Assembly (NCBI GenBank): GCA_024195265.1 | Contig: JAJLRJ010000010.1 | Span: 1,720,981-1,784,980, forward strand | DNA: 64,000 bases | From: Dendrophyllia cribrosa | Taxonomy: Eukaryota > Cnidaria > Anthozoa > Scleractinia > Dendrophylliidae | Direction: 5' to 3' | Shown: positions 48,001 through 60,300 of the stretch, piece by piece | Position numbering within the stretch: the first letter of the stretch is position 1 | How the letters are laid out: each line of letters opens with the position of its first letter | The notes under the pieces: model-generated | What the model saw: the letters and a program-made list of their open reading frames with translations, nothing else | What the model was told of the DNA's origin: nothing | Database searches by the model: none | Made by a program: the position numbers and the translations under genes

Positions 48001-51000
48001 ATTTCTATTGTTTCAATATTCAGAGGGGATTTTCTACGCTTCTATAAGAGCTCTGGCCTTGAAACTTCCACAGAATAATCGCTTGGCCTTACTCTTTCTA
48101 ACGCGCATTAAATTAGCCGTCAAATCCCAAGGGACGCTTGAGAATAAACGCATGAATATTAAAACAATAGAAAATGGTTAATGAGCCAAAAAGAATACTC
48201 TTGGATTTTTGAAAAAATGGCTCATTTTTGCTCATTAACAAATTTCTATTGTTTTAATATTCAGAGGGGATTTTCTCCGCTTCTATAAGAGCTCTGGCCT
48301 TGAAACTTGCACAGAAGGATCGCTTGCCATCGCTCTTTCTAACGCGCAGACAATTAGCCCTCAAATCCCAAGGGACGCTTGGCAATAAACGCATGAATAT
48401 TTAAACAATAGAAAATGGTTAATGAGCTAAAAAGGGTTCTCTTGGATTTTTTAAAAAAATGGCTCATTTTTGCTCATTAACAAATTTCTATTGTTTCAAT
48501 ATTCAGAGGGGATTTTCTCCGCTTCTACAAGGGCTCTGGCCTTGAAACTTACACAGAATGATCGCTTGGCCTTACTCTTTCTAACGCGCAGACAATTAGC
48601 CGTCAAATCCCAAGGGACGCTTGGGAATAAACTCATGAATATTTAAACAATAGAAAATGGTTAATGAGCTAAAAAGGGTACTCTTGGATTTTTGAAAAAA
48701 ATGGCTCATTTTTGCTCATTAACAAATTTCTATTGTTTCAATATTCAGAGGGGATTTTCTCCGCTTCTATAAGAGCTCTGGCATTGAAACTTGCACAGAA
48801 TGAGCGCTTGGTCTTACTGTTTCTAACGCGCATTACATTAGCCGTCAAATCCCAAGGGACGCTTGGCAATAAACGCATGAATATTTAAACAATAGAAAAT
48901 GGTTAATGAGCTAAAAAGGGTACTCTTGGATTTTTGAAAAAAATGGCTCATTTTTGCTCATTAACAAATTTCTATTGTTTCAATATTCAGAGGGGATTTT
49001 CTCCGCTTCTATAAGAACTCTGGCCTTGAAACTTGCCCAGAATGATCGCTTGGCCTTACTGTTTCTAACGCGCATTAAATTAGCCGTTAAATCCCGAGGG
49101 ACGCTTGACAATAAACGCATGAATATTTAAACAATAGAAAATGGTTAATGAGCTAAAAAGGATACTCTAGGATTTTTGAAAAAAATGGCTCATTTTTGCT
49201 CTTTAACAAATTTCTATTGTTTCAATATTCAGAGGGGATTTTCTCCGCTTCTATAAGAGCTCTGGCCTTGAAACTTGCACAGAATGATCGCTTGCCCTCA
49301 CTCTTTCTAACGCGCATTAAATTAGCCGTCAAATCCCAAGGGACGCTTGAGAATAAACGCATGAATATTAAAACAATAGAAAATGGTTAATGAGCTAAAA
49401 AGGGTACTCTTGGATTTTTGAAAAAAATGGCTCATTTTTGCTCATTAACAAATTTCTATTGTTTCAATATTCAGAGGGGATTTTCTCCGCTTCTACAAGA
49501 ACTCTGGCCTTGAAACTTACACAGAATGATCGCTTGGCCTTACTCTTTCTAACGCGCAGACTATTAGGCGTCAAATCCCAAGGGACGCTTGGGAATAAAC
49601 TCATGAATATTTAAACAATAGAAAATGGTTAATGAGCTAAAAAGGGTACTCTTGGATTTTTGAAAAAAATGGCTCATTTTTGCTCATTAACAAATTTCTA
49701 TTGTTTCAATATTCAGAGGGGATTTTCTCCGCTTCTACAAGGGCTCTGGCCTTGAAACTTACACAGAATGATCGCTTGGCCTTACTCTTTCTAACGCGCA
49801 GACTATTAGGCGTCAAATCCCAAGGGACGCTTGAGAATAAACTGCATGAATATTAAACAATAGAAAATGGTTAATGAGCTAAAAAGGGTACTCTAGGATT
49901 TTTGAAAAAAATGGCTCATTTTTGCTCATTAACAAATTTCTATTGTTTCAATATTCAGAGGGGATTTTCTCCGCTTCTATAAGAGCTCTTGCCTTGAAAC
50001 TTGCACAGAATGATCGCTTGCTCTCACTTTTCTAACGCGCATTAAATTAGCCGTCAAATCCCAAGGGACCCTTGGCAATAAACGCATGAATATTTAAACA
50101 ATAGAAAATGGTTAATGAGCTAAAAAGGGTACTCTTGGATTTTTGAAAAAAATGGCTCATTTTGCTCATTAACAAATTTCTATTGTTTCAATATTCAGAG
50201 GGGATTTTCTCCGCTTCTATAAGAGCTCTGGCCTTGAAACTTACACAGAATGATCGCTTGGCCTTTCTCTTTCTAACGCGCATTAAATTAGCCGTCAAAT
50301 CCCAAGAGACGCTTGGCTTTAAACTCATGAATATTAAAACAATAGAAAATGGTTAATGAGCTAAAAAGGGTACTCTTGGATTTTTGAAAAAAAAATGGCT
50401 CATTATTGCTCATTAACAAATTTCTATTGTTTCAATATTCAGAGGGGATTTTCTCCGCTTCTATAAGAGCTCTTGCCTTGAAACTTGCACAGAATGATCG
50501 CTTGCTCTCACTCTTTCTAACGCGCATTAAATTAGCCGTCAAATCCCAAGGGACCCTTGGCAATAAACGCATGAATATTTAAACAATAGAAAATGGTTAA
50601 TGAGCTAAAAAGGGTACTCTTGGATTTTTGAAAAAAATGGCTCATTTTTGCTCATTAACAAATTTCTATTGTTTCAATATTCAGAGGGGATTTTCTCCGC
50701 TTCTATAAGAGCTCTGGCCTTGAAACTTGCACAGAATGATCGCTTGGCCTTACTCTTTCTAACGCGCATTAAATTAGCTGTCAAATCCCAAGGGACGCTT
50801 GAGAATAAACGCATGAATATTAAAGCAATAGAAAATGGTTAATGAGCTAAAAAGGGTACTCTTGGATTTTTGAAAAAAATGGCTCATTTTTGCTCATTAA
50901 CAAATTTCTATTGTTTCAATATTCAGAGGGGATTTTCTCCGCTTCTACAAGGGCTCTGGCCTTGAAACTTACACAGAATGATCGCTTGTCCTTACTCTTT

Positions 51001-52104
51001 CTAACGCGCAGACTATTAGGCGTCAAATCCCAAGGGACGCTTGGGAATAAACGCATGAATATTTAAACAATAGAAAATGGTTAATGAGCTAAAAAGGGTA
51101 CTCTTGGATTTTTGAAAAAAATGGCTCATTTTTGCTCATTAACAAATTTCTATTGTTTCAATATTCAGAGGGGATTTTCTCCGCTTCTACAAGGGCTCTG
51201 GCCTTGAAACTTACACAGAATGATCGCTTGGCCTTACTCTTTCTAACGCGCAGACAATTAGCCGTCAAATCCCAAGGGACGCTTGGGAATAAACTCATGA
51301 ATATTTAAACAATAGAAAATGGTTAATGAGCTAAAAAGGGTACTCTTGGATTTTTGAAAAAAATGGCTCATTTTTGCTCATTAACAAATTTCTATTGTTT
51401 CAATATTCAGAGGGGATTTTCTCCGCTTCTACAAGAGCTCTGGCCTCGACACTTGCACAGAATGATCGCTTGCCCTCACTCTTTCTAGCGCGCATTAAAT
51501 TAGCCGTCAAATCCCAAGGGACGCTTGGCAATAAACGCATGAATATTTAAACAATAGAAAATGGTTAATGAGCTAAAAAGGGTACTCCTGGAGTTTTTGA
51601 AAGAAATGGCTCATTTTTGCTCATTAACAAATTTCTATTGTTTCAATATTCAGAGAAGATTTTCTCCGCTTCTACAAGAGCTCTGGCCTTGAAACTTGCA
51701 CAGAATGATCGCTTGGCCTTACTCTTTCTAACGCGCCTTAAATTAGTCGTCAAATCCCAAGGGACGCTTGGCAATAAACCCACGAATATTAAAACAATAG
51801 AAAATGGTTAATGAGCTAAAAAGGGTACTCTTGGATTTTTGAAATGGCTCATTTTTGCTCATTAACAAATTTTTATTTTTTCAATGTTCAGAGGGGATTT
51901 TCTCCGCTTCTATAAGAGCTCTGGCCTTGAACCTTGCACAGAATGATCGCTTTCCACCAGTCTTTCTAACGCGCATACAATTAGCCGTCAAATCCCAAGG
52001 TACGCTTGGGAATAAACGCATGGCACTCTTGGATTTTTGAGAAAATGGATCATTTTTGCTCATTAACAAATTTCTATTGTTTTAATATTCAGAGGGGATT
52101 TTCT

Positions 52105-52861
52105 GTGCATCATTAGTTGTTTGTACCCCGTTAACCCACACCAGTGTAACAATGGTCTAAAGGAAACTTTTTATTATCACAAATAATTTTTATTATTTAG
52201 CTTGTATTTGTACCAATAATACAACTCAGAATAGGAAAAATAATTCATTGATATTTTATCAAGCCATTTCTTATTGTTTTTCATTATAATTAACAATCTC
52301 AGATTCTCACTGAAAAAATAAACCTGTGTTTTCAATGCCTATTCTATATACAATAGCATTACACATCTACAAAAGCTAACTATGAGAAATAACCTTTGTA
52401 CGTTATTATAATAATTATTATTGATCTTAATCCAGGCCACCCAATCAGCCCAGTTCACCAAAGGCGTTAGAAAATCATGTTTAAGCTTCTTTTGATAAGG
52501 TAAAGCTGTTTAATGGATATTTTGAATTATCGATCTTTTCAGATCCCTCAGCTGAAAATGTTTTCTCTGAAAAAGTTAACTCAGGTATGATTTCCAAGAA
52601 TATTTTAAAGGCGCAATTTGCCTCTCGAAATTTTAAGCTGGTTTTTCTGAGAACCATAAATAGCATTTTTCATCTTCTCGAAAATGTCAGGTGTAGTTTT
52701 TATTGGGTCTGAAAACATCAGTTTACATTCCCGGTTCAAGAACCCCAACTTTTCACCTTAATTGTAGTATGAAAATTTGACGGCATCATTATGAGCATCA
52801 TGAATAGCTATTTTCAGGTGAAACAATTCCTTGGGTACACCTACTTAATGAAAAATATATT
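52105..52861. other. AT-rich flank of the satellite, nothing recognised
   Basis: The last satellite unit stops abruptly after 'gaggggattttct'. The following about 750 bases show no repeats of the array, no mobile-element ends and no supported exon. Confidence 0.5.
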
Positions 52862-53145
52862 AGAGCAGTTTTCAATTGAGTGTCGAAAGTTATTACACAA
52901 TTGCTTTGGTTTTGCATTGCTACGCTTTGTGATTGGCTAAAAAATCTCGCGCCACTTTCTCCACCAATCAGAAGTAAAACCAAAACCAATCGTGACTTGC
53001 TCGCACGCGTTTTCCCGCGCTTGGCGCCGCCGACATGTAATCGCTTCGAGCTCTGATTGGTTCATTGGATTGTTTACGACTGCTGTGATTGGTCAGAGTA
53101 ATTACTTTGGTTTTGGTTTTACGACACTCAATTGAAAACTGCTCT
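52862..53145. mobile_element. 284-bp MITE
   Basis: Ends 'agagcagttttcaattgagt' and its complement are near-perfect for about 30 bases, followed by a 'tttggttttg' motif mirrored imperfectly. The core is rich in 'ccaatca'/'tgattgg' motifs. No transposase. The target duplication is unclear in the AT-rich flanks. Confidence 0.8.
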
Positions 53146-54311
53146 ATACACGCAAGCAATTTATAGCAAATACACTTAATAATTACAATAATTTTTTCCC
53201 AACATCTACACATCTGAATCACTCAGTGATTCATAATTCTGACTATTCTAAGGTGTGATAACTGCTTCTTTTTGGTTGATTATAATTAAATATCACTAAT
53301 TTTGAGTCACAGCACATCAGAATGTTCTTAAAAAAATACTTTTTCCCATTTCAATACAAATTTCCAGGTCATACCATCATGATAATAGGCGAGTCTTTAC
53401 TGACAACATTGTTTATATTTTGCTTCATTACCATACAAAACTACGTAGAGATTAGGCATCATGCCAAATACAAATTGACTTCAAAACTCGAAAGGGCTTG
53501 TAAAACTTTATAGTAATCTATGCAATTTTTAGCTCTTTTCACGTTATGTTAAAGGAAATATCAGCTTTCAAAAACTTCAAAATTGTTGGGTGGTAAAAGC
53601 GTTTATTAGCCAATATACACATTCTTTGTAAAATTCCGAGCTTTTAAAACAGTATTTTAAGAAGAGAATCAAGTATATCAAATTCAAATTTCCAGAGAAA
53701 GCTAATTGTGTTACGCACTTTCAATATTTAATAAGAGTTGTCATGAGTATTTGTATCTTGATTTGCAGGAGAAACAGGGAAGTTTAAAAATTCGCACTTC
53801 TCACCTTGTGCCAACTCTGGCTTCTTTACACCCCAGGGGAGTTTTCATCAAGACTTTTTATAGGGGTTGCAGCCTGCCTATTGAAACCTTTAACAAGTTT
53901 TACACCAAAATATGTAACTTTCCCCACCCATTTTGTGACCTGACCCGGCAAAAAATTGAGACCTGACCCCTAAATCAATACCACCTAAACAGATATGTGC
54001 AGTGGAATGTGCCACTGCACATACCTGTACAGCTTATAAAAGGCGTACCCCCTTCTCCTGGGCTCTGCACTTTTGTAAGTACAAAATAGGCCACTGTAAT
54101 ATTGCAAAAACTGTCTTATTTCTCCAATTTCACTTCACCTCACAAACTTGATGCCAATTTTCTCTTGCTTCTTAGGCCCCTTTTCTCCCCGTCACCCACC
54201 TCCATGGTCCAGCTTACAAATGGACGATTAAAAGCTGTATTTCAGTCCGTACAGCATCTGTAAGTACTTTCTCCCACTGAACCAGTATAATTACACACAC
54301 ATGTTGATCCA
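53146..54311. other. Downstream flank of the GRL gene (probably including its 3' UTR)
   Basis: No coding exon is supported. The first part of this flank next to 54312 should be the 3' UTR of the minus-strand receptor-like gene; a possible minus-strand AATAAA lies near 53600-53606, rather far. The small hairpin at 53994-54023 is listed separately. Confidence 0.35.
53994..54023. repeat. Perfect 12-base-pair hairpin with 6-base loop
   Basis: 'tatgtgcagtgg' is followed by a 6-base loop and its exact complement. It lies about 290 bases beyond the stop codon of the receptor-like gene. It could be an RNA structure in the 3' UTR, or chance. Confidence 0.45.
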
Positions 54312-57300
54312 TCAAAGGTATTGATTGTTGCCAGCTAAGATATCTGTTTGGAGCAGCAGCAGCAGCACGAAGGCAAGTAACGCAACAACAGCTGCAAGAT
54401 ACGACCCTTGAACTGGCATAAACATCAGTTTGGCCTGCAAGAAAAAACAAAAAAACCATTAAATTTTAAGTCCAGTGTGCATGATGCGGGAGGGGGGAAG
54501 GGAGTGGTAGGGGGTCCAGAATTTCCCACTTCCAATACCCCTTATTCCCATTTTCCTTGTCATCCTTGGTGCCCCCCCCCCCCTCAAATATAATGAATAT
54601 TGCCCTCTCCTTTCCCTACAATAAAAGACTTAAATGTAAAAAAGCATGATATGACATAATACTATACTGGGCTACTTCATTGTGTAGTGGTAATCACGTC
54701 CGCCTTGTAAGTAGGAGATCAAGGGTCCATTCTTCACCCGTGAACCATATTTTCACATACTGTATGTTATATAATGTGCCTTTATGCATTTACTTGTTGT
54801 GTCTTTAATATAACAAATATTTACACAGATCAGTCATATGTGATGGCTGATTCACTTAGTATAAATAGTCCTTGCAGTATGAATAGTCCTTGGGCTGCAG
54901 TTTGCAGCCCAGATGCAAGATGCTGTGACCACTTGTTGAGTTACAAAGCCCAGCATTGCAGTCCACTTTAAAAATAAATCAAAGGCTCCTACGAGCCAAC
55001 TCGTGATACAAAACCTATGGACCCTGCATTCTCCTACACGTTTTGCTCCACCCCTCCCCCAATCCTCTGTTTCCAACTCCCCACCCACCCCTCCCCCATC
55101 CAGATGCACGTGGCTGCAATCCTACAACATTGGAAGGGGGGACAGGGTTTCTGCGGCAAAGTGATAGCGACAAATATGCCACAGAACCCATTCGGCATAT
55201 ACAGTGTGTAAACTTTTTTTGTCGCCTTTTATAGTCTCTCACAATTTGCTCATTGTCATTACTAAAAGCCCTGCCCACACCCTTGTATTTCAAGTTCTCA
55301 TGCCCCTGTCTCACCCCACACAATGGTATTATCAGTTGTAACAGCAATGAATCTAAAGAAGCAGCTGACGGTACCTTCATTTCAGCACTGTGACAAAATA
55401 ACATAAAAGAGTCAAGATCCAGTTGAGAAGCTGATGGATAACCAAACACTCTAATCTGCAGACACTTCTGTTTGAACTTGCGCGCCACTGAGGTCAAACG
55501 TGCAGCCTGCCGAGAAATAAAACATGAATGAAATCAGAGGACATCAAGTACTATAACAACTTTCGAAGGATATGAGCTCTTGTGCATTGACCCTCGCTGA
55601 ATCTTAATTTTGTTCCCCTTTGACACATGTTTATTAGTAGGTAGGGTAAACTCCAACTTGAGTCACAAGTGCTCCACATACAACTGTAGCTGTTTTCTAG
55701 TCTAGTAGTATTACTCCTCCCCCTGGATGGGTTGCTAGTCCATCACAGGGTGACCTGGTTTATATACTATGAAGTTACTAGGAGTATTACTACTCCCCCT
55801 GGATGGGATGCTAGTCCATCACAGGGTGACCTGGTTTATATACTATGAAGTGACTAGGAGTGTTACTACTCCCCCCTGGATGGGATGCTAGTCCATCACA
55901 GGGTGACCTGGTTTATATACTATGAAGTGACTAGGAGTATTACTACTCCCCCCTGGATGGGATGTTAGTCCATCACAGGGTGACCTGGTTTATATACTAT
56001 GAAGTGACTAGGAGTATTACTACCCCCCCCTGGATGGGATGTTAGTCCATCACAGGGTGACCTGGTTTATATACTATGAAGTGACTAGGAGTATTACTAC
56101 TCCCCCCTGGATGGGATGCTAGTCCATCACAGGGTGACCTGGTTTATATACTATGAAGTGACTAGGAGTATTTACTACTCTCCCCTGGATGGGATTCTAG
56201 TCCATCACAGGGTGACCTGGTTTATATACTATGAAGTGACTAGGAGTATTACTACTCCCCCCTGGATGGGATGCTAGTCCATCACAGGGTGACCTGGTTT
56301 ATATACTATGAAGTGACTAGGAGTATTACTACTCCCCCTGGATGGGATGCTAGTTCATCACAGGGTGACCTGGTTTATATACTATGAAGTGACTAGGAGT
56401 ATTACTACTGCCCCATGGATGGGATGCTAGTCCATCACCTGTACAGGGTGAACACATTTAAATACTACAGTGTATGAAGTGACTAGGATGGGATGCTAGT
56501 CGAGCACAGGCTAACTAGTTGTTCTGCTCACTGCTACCTATTTAATACAGCTGCATTCATCTGACCAGTTTTGCATAAGAAAGAAAAAAATTGGAGTAAA
56601 GGTTCTTGTCTAAGGAAACAATCCCACAGCAAAAGTTCAACACACTAATCTGTAAACATTGGTGTGCATTAATGAGTTTATAAGCATTGGCCATAAAATG
56701 TACTTACTATGACGAAAGGCAATATAATCATGATCAAGTCAATGATTGGTGAAAATGCTCTGTATGCAAGCTCACTCTTGTTGAGTATTTTAGAAAAGTA
56801 CAGTGCCAAGTTTACCACTCCTATCACAGCGAGCTCAAAGTAACTAAAGATAATCAAGGTTGCTATCACGGAAATAAAACCATTTATTCTTGTGAGGTTT
56901 TTCTTCACTTCCAAAACATCCTGCAATAAAAGTAATTATATTAATGATAATAACAATAATTATAACTTCACCATCTTAATAATAACATTATATTTATCAC
57001 CTTATGTGATGCTTTGACAGTCTGCTGAACCAAGTTGTATGTGAGACACCTGTCATATTTAAACCTAGTAAAATGCCTTAACTCTCTGAGAACCCTGTTG
57101 CCTCAATGAAAGCCATTCAGCAGTACTTTACTGTGGTACTGTTTATTATGCTGTACAAGGTGGTTCTAACTTTTGAGTCTGTGGATGAAATCCTAAAGTA
57201 TGACCATTCAAATGGAAGCTACTGAGCAGTACTTTCCTGTGGTACTGTTTATTATGCTGTACAAGGTGGTTCTAACTTTTGAGTCTGTGGATGAAATCCT

Positions 57301-60300
57301 AAAGTGTGACCATTCAAATGGAAGCTACTGAGCAGTACTTTCCTGTGGTACTGTTTATTATGCTGTACAAGGTGGTTCTAACTTTTGAGTCTGTGGATGA
57401 AATCCTAAAGTGTGACCATTCAAATGGAAGCTACTGAGCAGTACTTTCCTGTGGTACTGTTTATTATGCTGTACAAGGTGGTTCTAACTTTTGAGTCTGT
57501 GGATGAAATCCTACAGTGTGACCATTCAAATGAAAGCTACTGAGCAGTACTTTCCTGTGGTACTGTTTATTATGCTGTACAAGGGGGTTCTAACTTTAAG
57601 GTCTGTGGATGAAATCCTAAAGCAAAGCGTGACCATTCAAATGAAAGCCACTGTGAGCAGCACTTTCATGTGGGACTGTTCAATTTCCAGTATTTTACAA
57701 ATTGAAATAGGCAATATTCGTATTCTCGGTATTGAACTGGAACTAGCTTACAGTCGAGGCTAATGCGGGGGAATATCATTAAAAATATTTGCATGTAAAA
57801 AGATTCCCCCGCATGAGCCTCGACTGCACGCTAGTTCCATTTCAATACCGTGAATACGAATATTGTCTATTTGGGATTATTGTCAAATTCTTAGTTTGGT
57901 CACTAAACTGGGAGTGAGTGGTGTTGCCTACCTTCATAATGATACTGAGATCAGTATTTTTTTCCTCCATTCTGATGCCAATTTCCCGCAGATAGAATAT
58001 GAGCAATTCACACTGAGCACAGTAGTTTACAATTGTGACAACACTGACGCAGATCTCAACCACCTTACCCAACACCATAAAACAAGCCACTGCCCACTGG
58101 GCACTGTCGAAAAATAAAAATAAAAAATACCAGTTAAACAAACCAACAGGGTAAATTGTTTTTGACACTTATCAATTACTACCTGGAACATCAGTAATCA
58201 CCACACTAGAAGAAAGGGAGAACCCTTTTAAGGGAGGCGCAGGGATGTTTAGTAGTCTTGCCTCCCACCAGTGTGGCCCAGGTTTGAATCCCAGACTTGG
58301 TGTCATTATGTGGGTTGAGTTTGTTGTAATTATTTCTTGTATTTCCAAGAGTTTTTTGTCTGTGTCCTCCAGTTTTCCGCCCTGTTCATAAACCAACATT
58401 TCCAAATATAATTTCCAATTTCATCTGGAATTCAAGGGCCACAGGTTTGTCATTAGCAAGACTGTTAAGTGTCACCTCTGTTATTTGTAGATCCATGGCC
58501 TTAGACACTTAATTTCATTCAACCCAGTTTCACATCAAGCTAGGTCTCATCAAGTGTACTCACCCGTAACAGATGCTATGTGTGATGTACCTTAATGAAA
58601 GCCGTGAATTAACTCCTGATTTAATCGTTAATTGCAATTGGTTTTTGCAGCACTAACCGAGGAACGCTGTTTTACCTTACGTTGAACTTGAATCCAGTGA
58701 CAGAGGCCAAGGAATAGGCATGACAAAACCAGATAAAATTACCAACACCAAGGAATACCATGAAGAAGCCTCCAAACAGAAAAAATCTAGAATGGATGAA
58801 CAGATGGGGTAAAATGAGAGAGAAAAAAATATATTAAAAGATGGATATACTATTTATAACATGTTATCAGATTTTATACTTAAAGTGCAGCCACTACGAC
58901 GAAAATTTTTGTATTTCTTTTCCGCTTTTTTTACGCAAATGTATCTAATAGGTTTAGACAAATGCAAATTGCTGTAAATTAGATTGATATATTCTTGCAC
59001 AGCCCAGAAATAGCTGGCTGAAAACCCATGAAAATCATGTAAAATCCGTCCGCCATTACTCCGTTCATAAATCCGAGCCCACGTTCTACTGTTTTGCGAT
59101 CTGGTACATGTGACTTGATTTGTGACATCAAAGACTCAACGCAGTTCCCTCCAGGTCACAGACAACATAGCCAATAGGCACATGTTGAGTCATTGACGTC
59201 ACAAAATCTTTAGGCCAACTCGATCCATTAACTCTCAGGGTTCGGTCCCGGTCATTTTTTAATTCAGTAATGGTGGCAAGCCGAATTCGAAATGTAAAGT
59301 TAAAATAATGGCACTTATATTTCCTGTACGAGTTTTGACTTGAAACTCAGCAAGGTAAGTAACGAGTACATAGTGGCACTTTAAAGGGGCGTTGTCATAG
59401 GGATTTGGTGTCATTTTAATATAAGGTAAAGGTGCATGTAAAAAAGTCTAAACGTGTCTAGTGGCTCATAAGAGCTGGAGCTAATAGCCCGGTTTCTGTA
59501 GCATGAAGCGACTGAGAGTATTACTACTCCCCCCTGGATGGGATGCTAGCCCATCACATGGTGACCTGGTTTATATACTATGAAGTGACTAGGAGTATTA
59601 CTACTCCCCCCTGGATGGGATGCTAGTCCATCACAGGGTAACCTGGTTGATATACTATGAAGTGACTAGGAGTATTACTACTCACCCCTGGATGGGATTC
59701 TAGTCCATCACAGGGTGACCTGGTTGATATACTATGAAGTGACTAGGAGTATTACTACTCCCCCCCCTGGATGGGATGCTAGCCCATCACAGGGTGACCT
59801 GGTTTATATACTATATGAAGTGACTAGGAGTATTACTACTCCCCCTGGATGGGATGCTAGTCCATCACACGGTGACCTGGTTGATATACTATGAAGTGAC
59901 TAGGAGTATTACTACTCCCCCCTGGATGGCATGCTAGTCCATGGCAAGGTTACCCCCCAGCATTATTTCGCCAGTACCTATTTATACACCTGAGCGAAGA
60001 GGTACAATGTGGAGCAAAATTTCTAGTCTGGAGATATGGCGTTGTATCCCCGCCAAAATTCAAGCTTGTGTTTTCAACATTGTTGCTTTGAATTTATGCT
60101 CGTTTTTACAATGCAATATTCAACATCTATAATTCAACATTGCACATTCACGAAGGTGTATAAATAGATACTGGCAAAATAATGCTGGGGGGTAACCTTG
60201 CCATGGACTAGCATGCCATCCAGGGGGTAGTAGTAAATACTCCTAGTCACTTCATAGTATATAAACCAGGCCACCCTGTGATGGACTAGCATCCCATCCA

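Larger units (their letters stand above)
27254..52104 (+). repeat. 24.9-kb satellite array of about 100 direct 242-bp units with terminal inverted repeats
   Basis: All units run in the same direction with a 242-bp period (occasional 241 or 243). Each complete unit consists of a left arm (starting 'tttttgctcattaac', with 'ctattgttt' and 'aatattca'), a unique core of about 120 bases ('gaggggattttctccgcttc', 'agagctctggccttgaaact', 'ctttctaacgcgca', 'gtcaaatcccaagggacgct'), a right arm complementary to the left ('tgaatattaaaacaatag', 'ggttaatgagctaaaaa'), and a linker of about 45 bases ('gggtactcttggattt'). Open frames of 64 codons recur once per unit, but they start from TTG, are cut short by a TAA in many units ('atatttaaac' variants), and vary at amino-acid-changing sites, so they are not genes. 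Edge units (first three, last one or two) are the most diverged; central ones are nearly identical, the usual sign of homogenisation by unequal exchange. Confidence 0.97.

Noticed and set aside
27509..52040. About 60 repeated 64-codon open frames as a tandem gene family
   Set aside because: They begin with TTG and not ATG, the period (242) is not a multiple of three, many units carry an early stop (ATTTAAAC variant) or frameshift, and differences between units change amino acids freely. They are a by-product of the satellite.
27254..52104. CRISPR array
   Set aside because: The repeating unit is 242 bp with no unique spacers, and the genome context is animal.
27254..52104. Hammerhead retrozyme tandem array
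   Set aside because: Neither strand of the unit contains a CTGATGA core followed by a stem and GAAA, so the short-circRNA retrozyme model does not fit.
27254..52104. Tandem tRNA, 5S or snRNA gene cluster
   Set aside because: No Pol III A/B boxes, 5S internal control region or Sm-site/stem pattern appears in the unit.
55015..55497. 160-codon minus-strand frame as a separate gene
   Set aside because: Only 55375-55497 belongs to a real exon (extended to 55506 by its splice acceptor). The rest reads through the donor into intron sequence.
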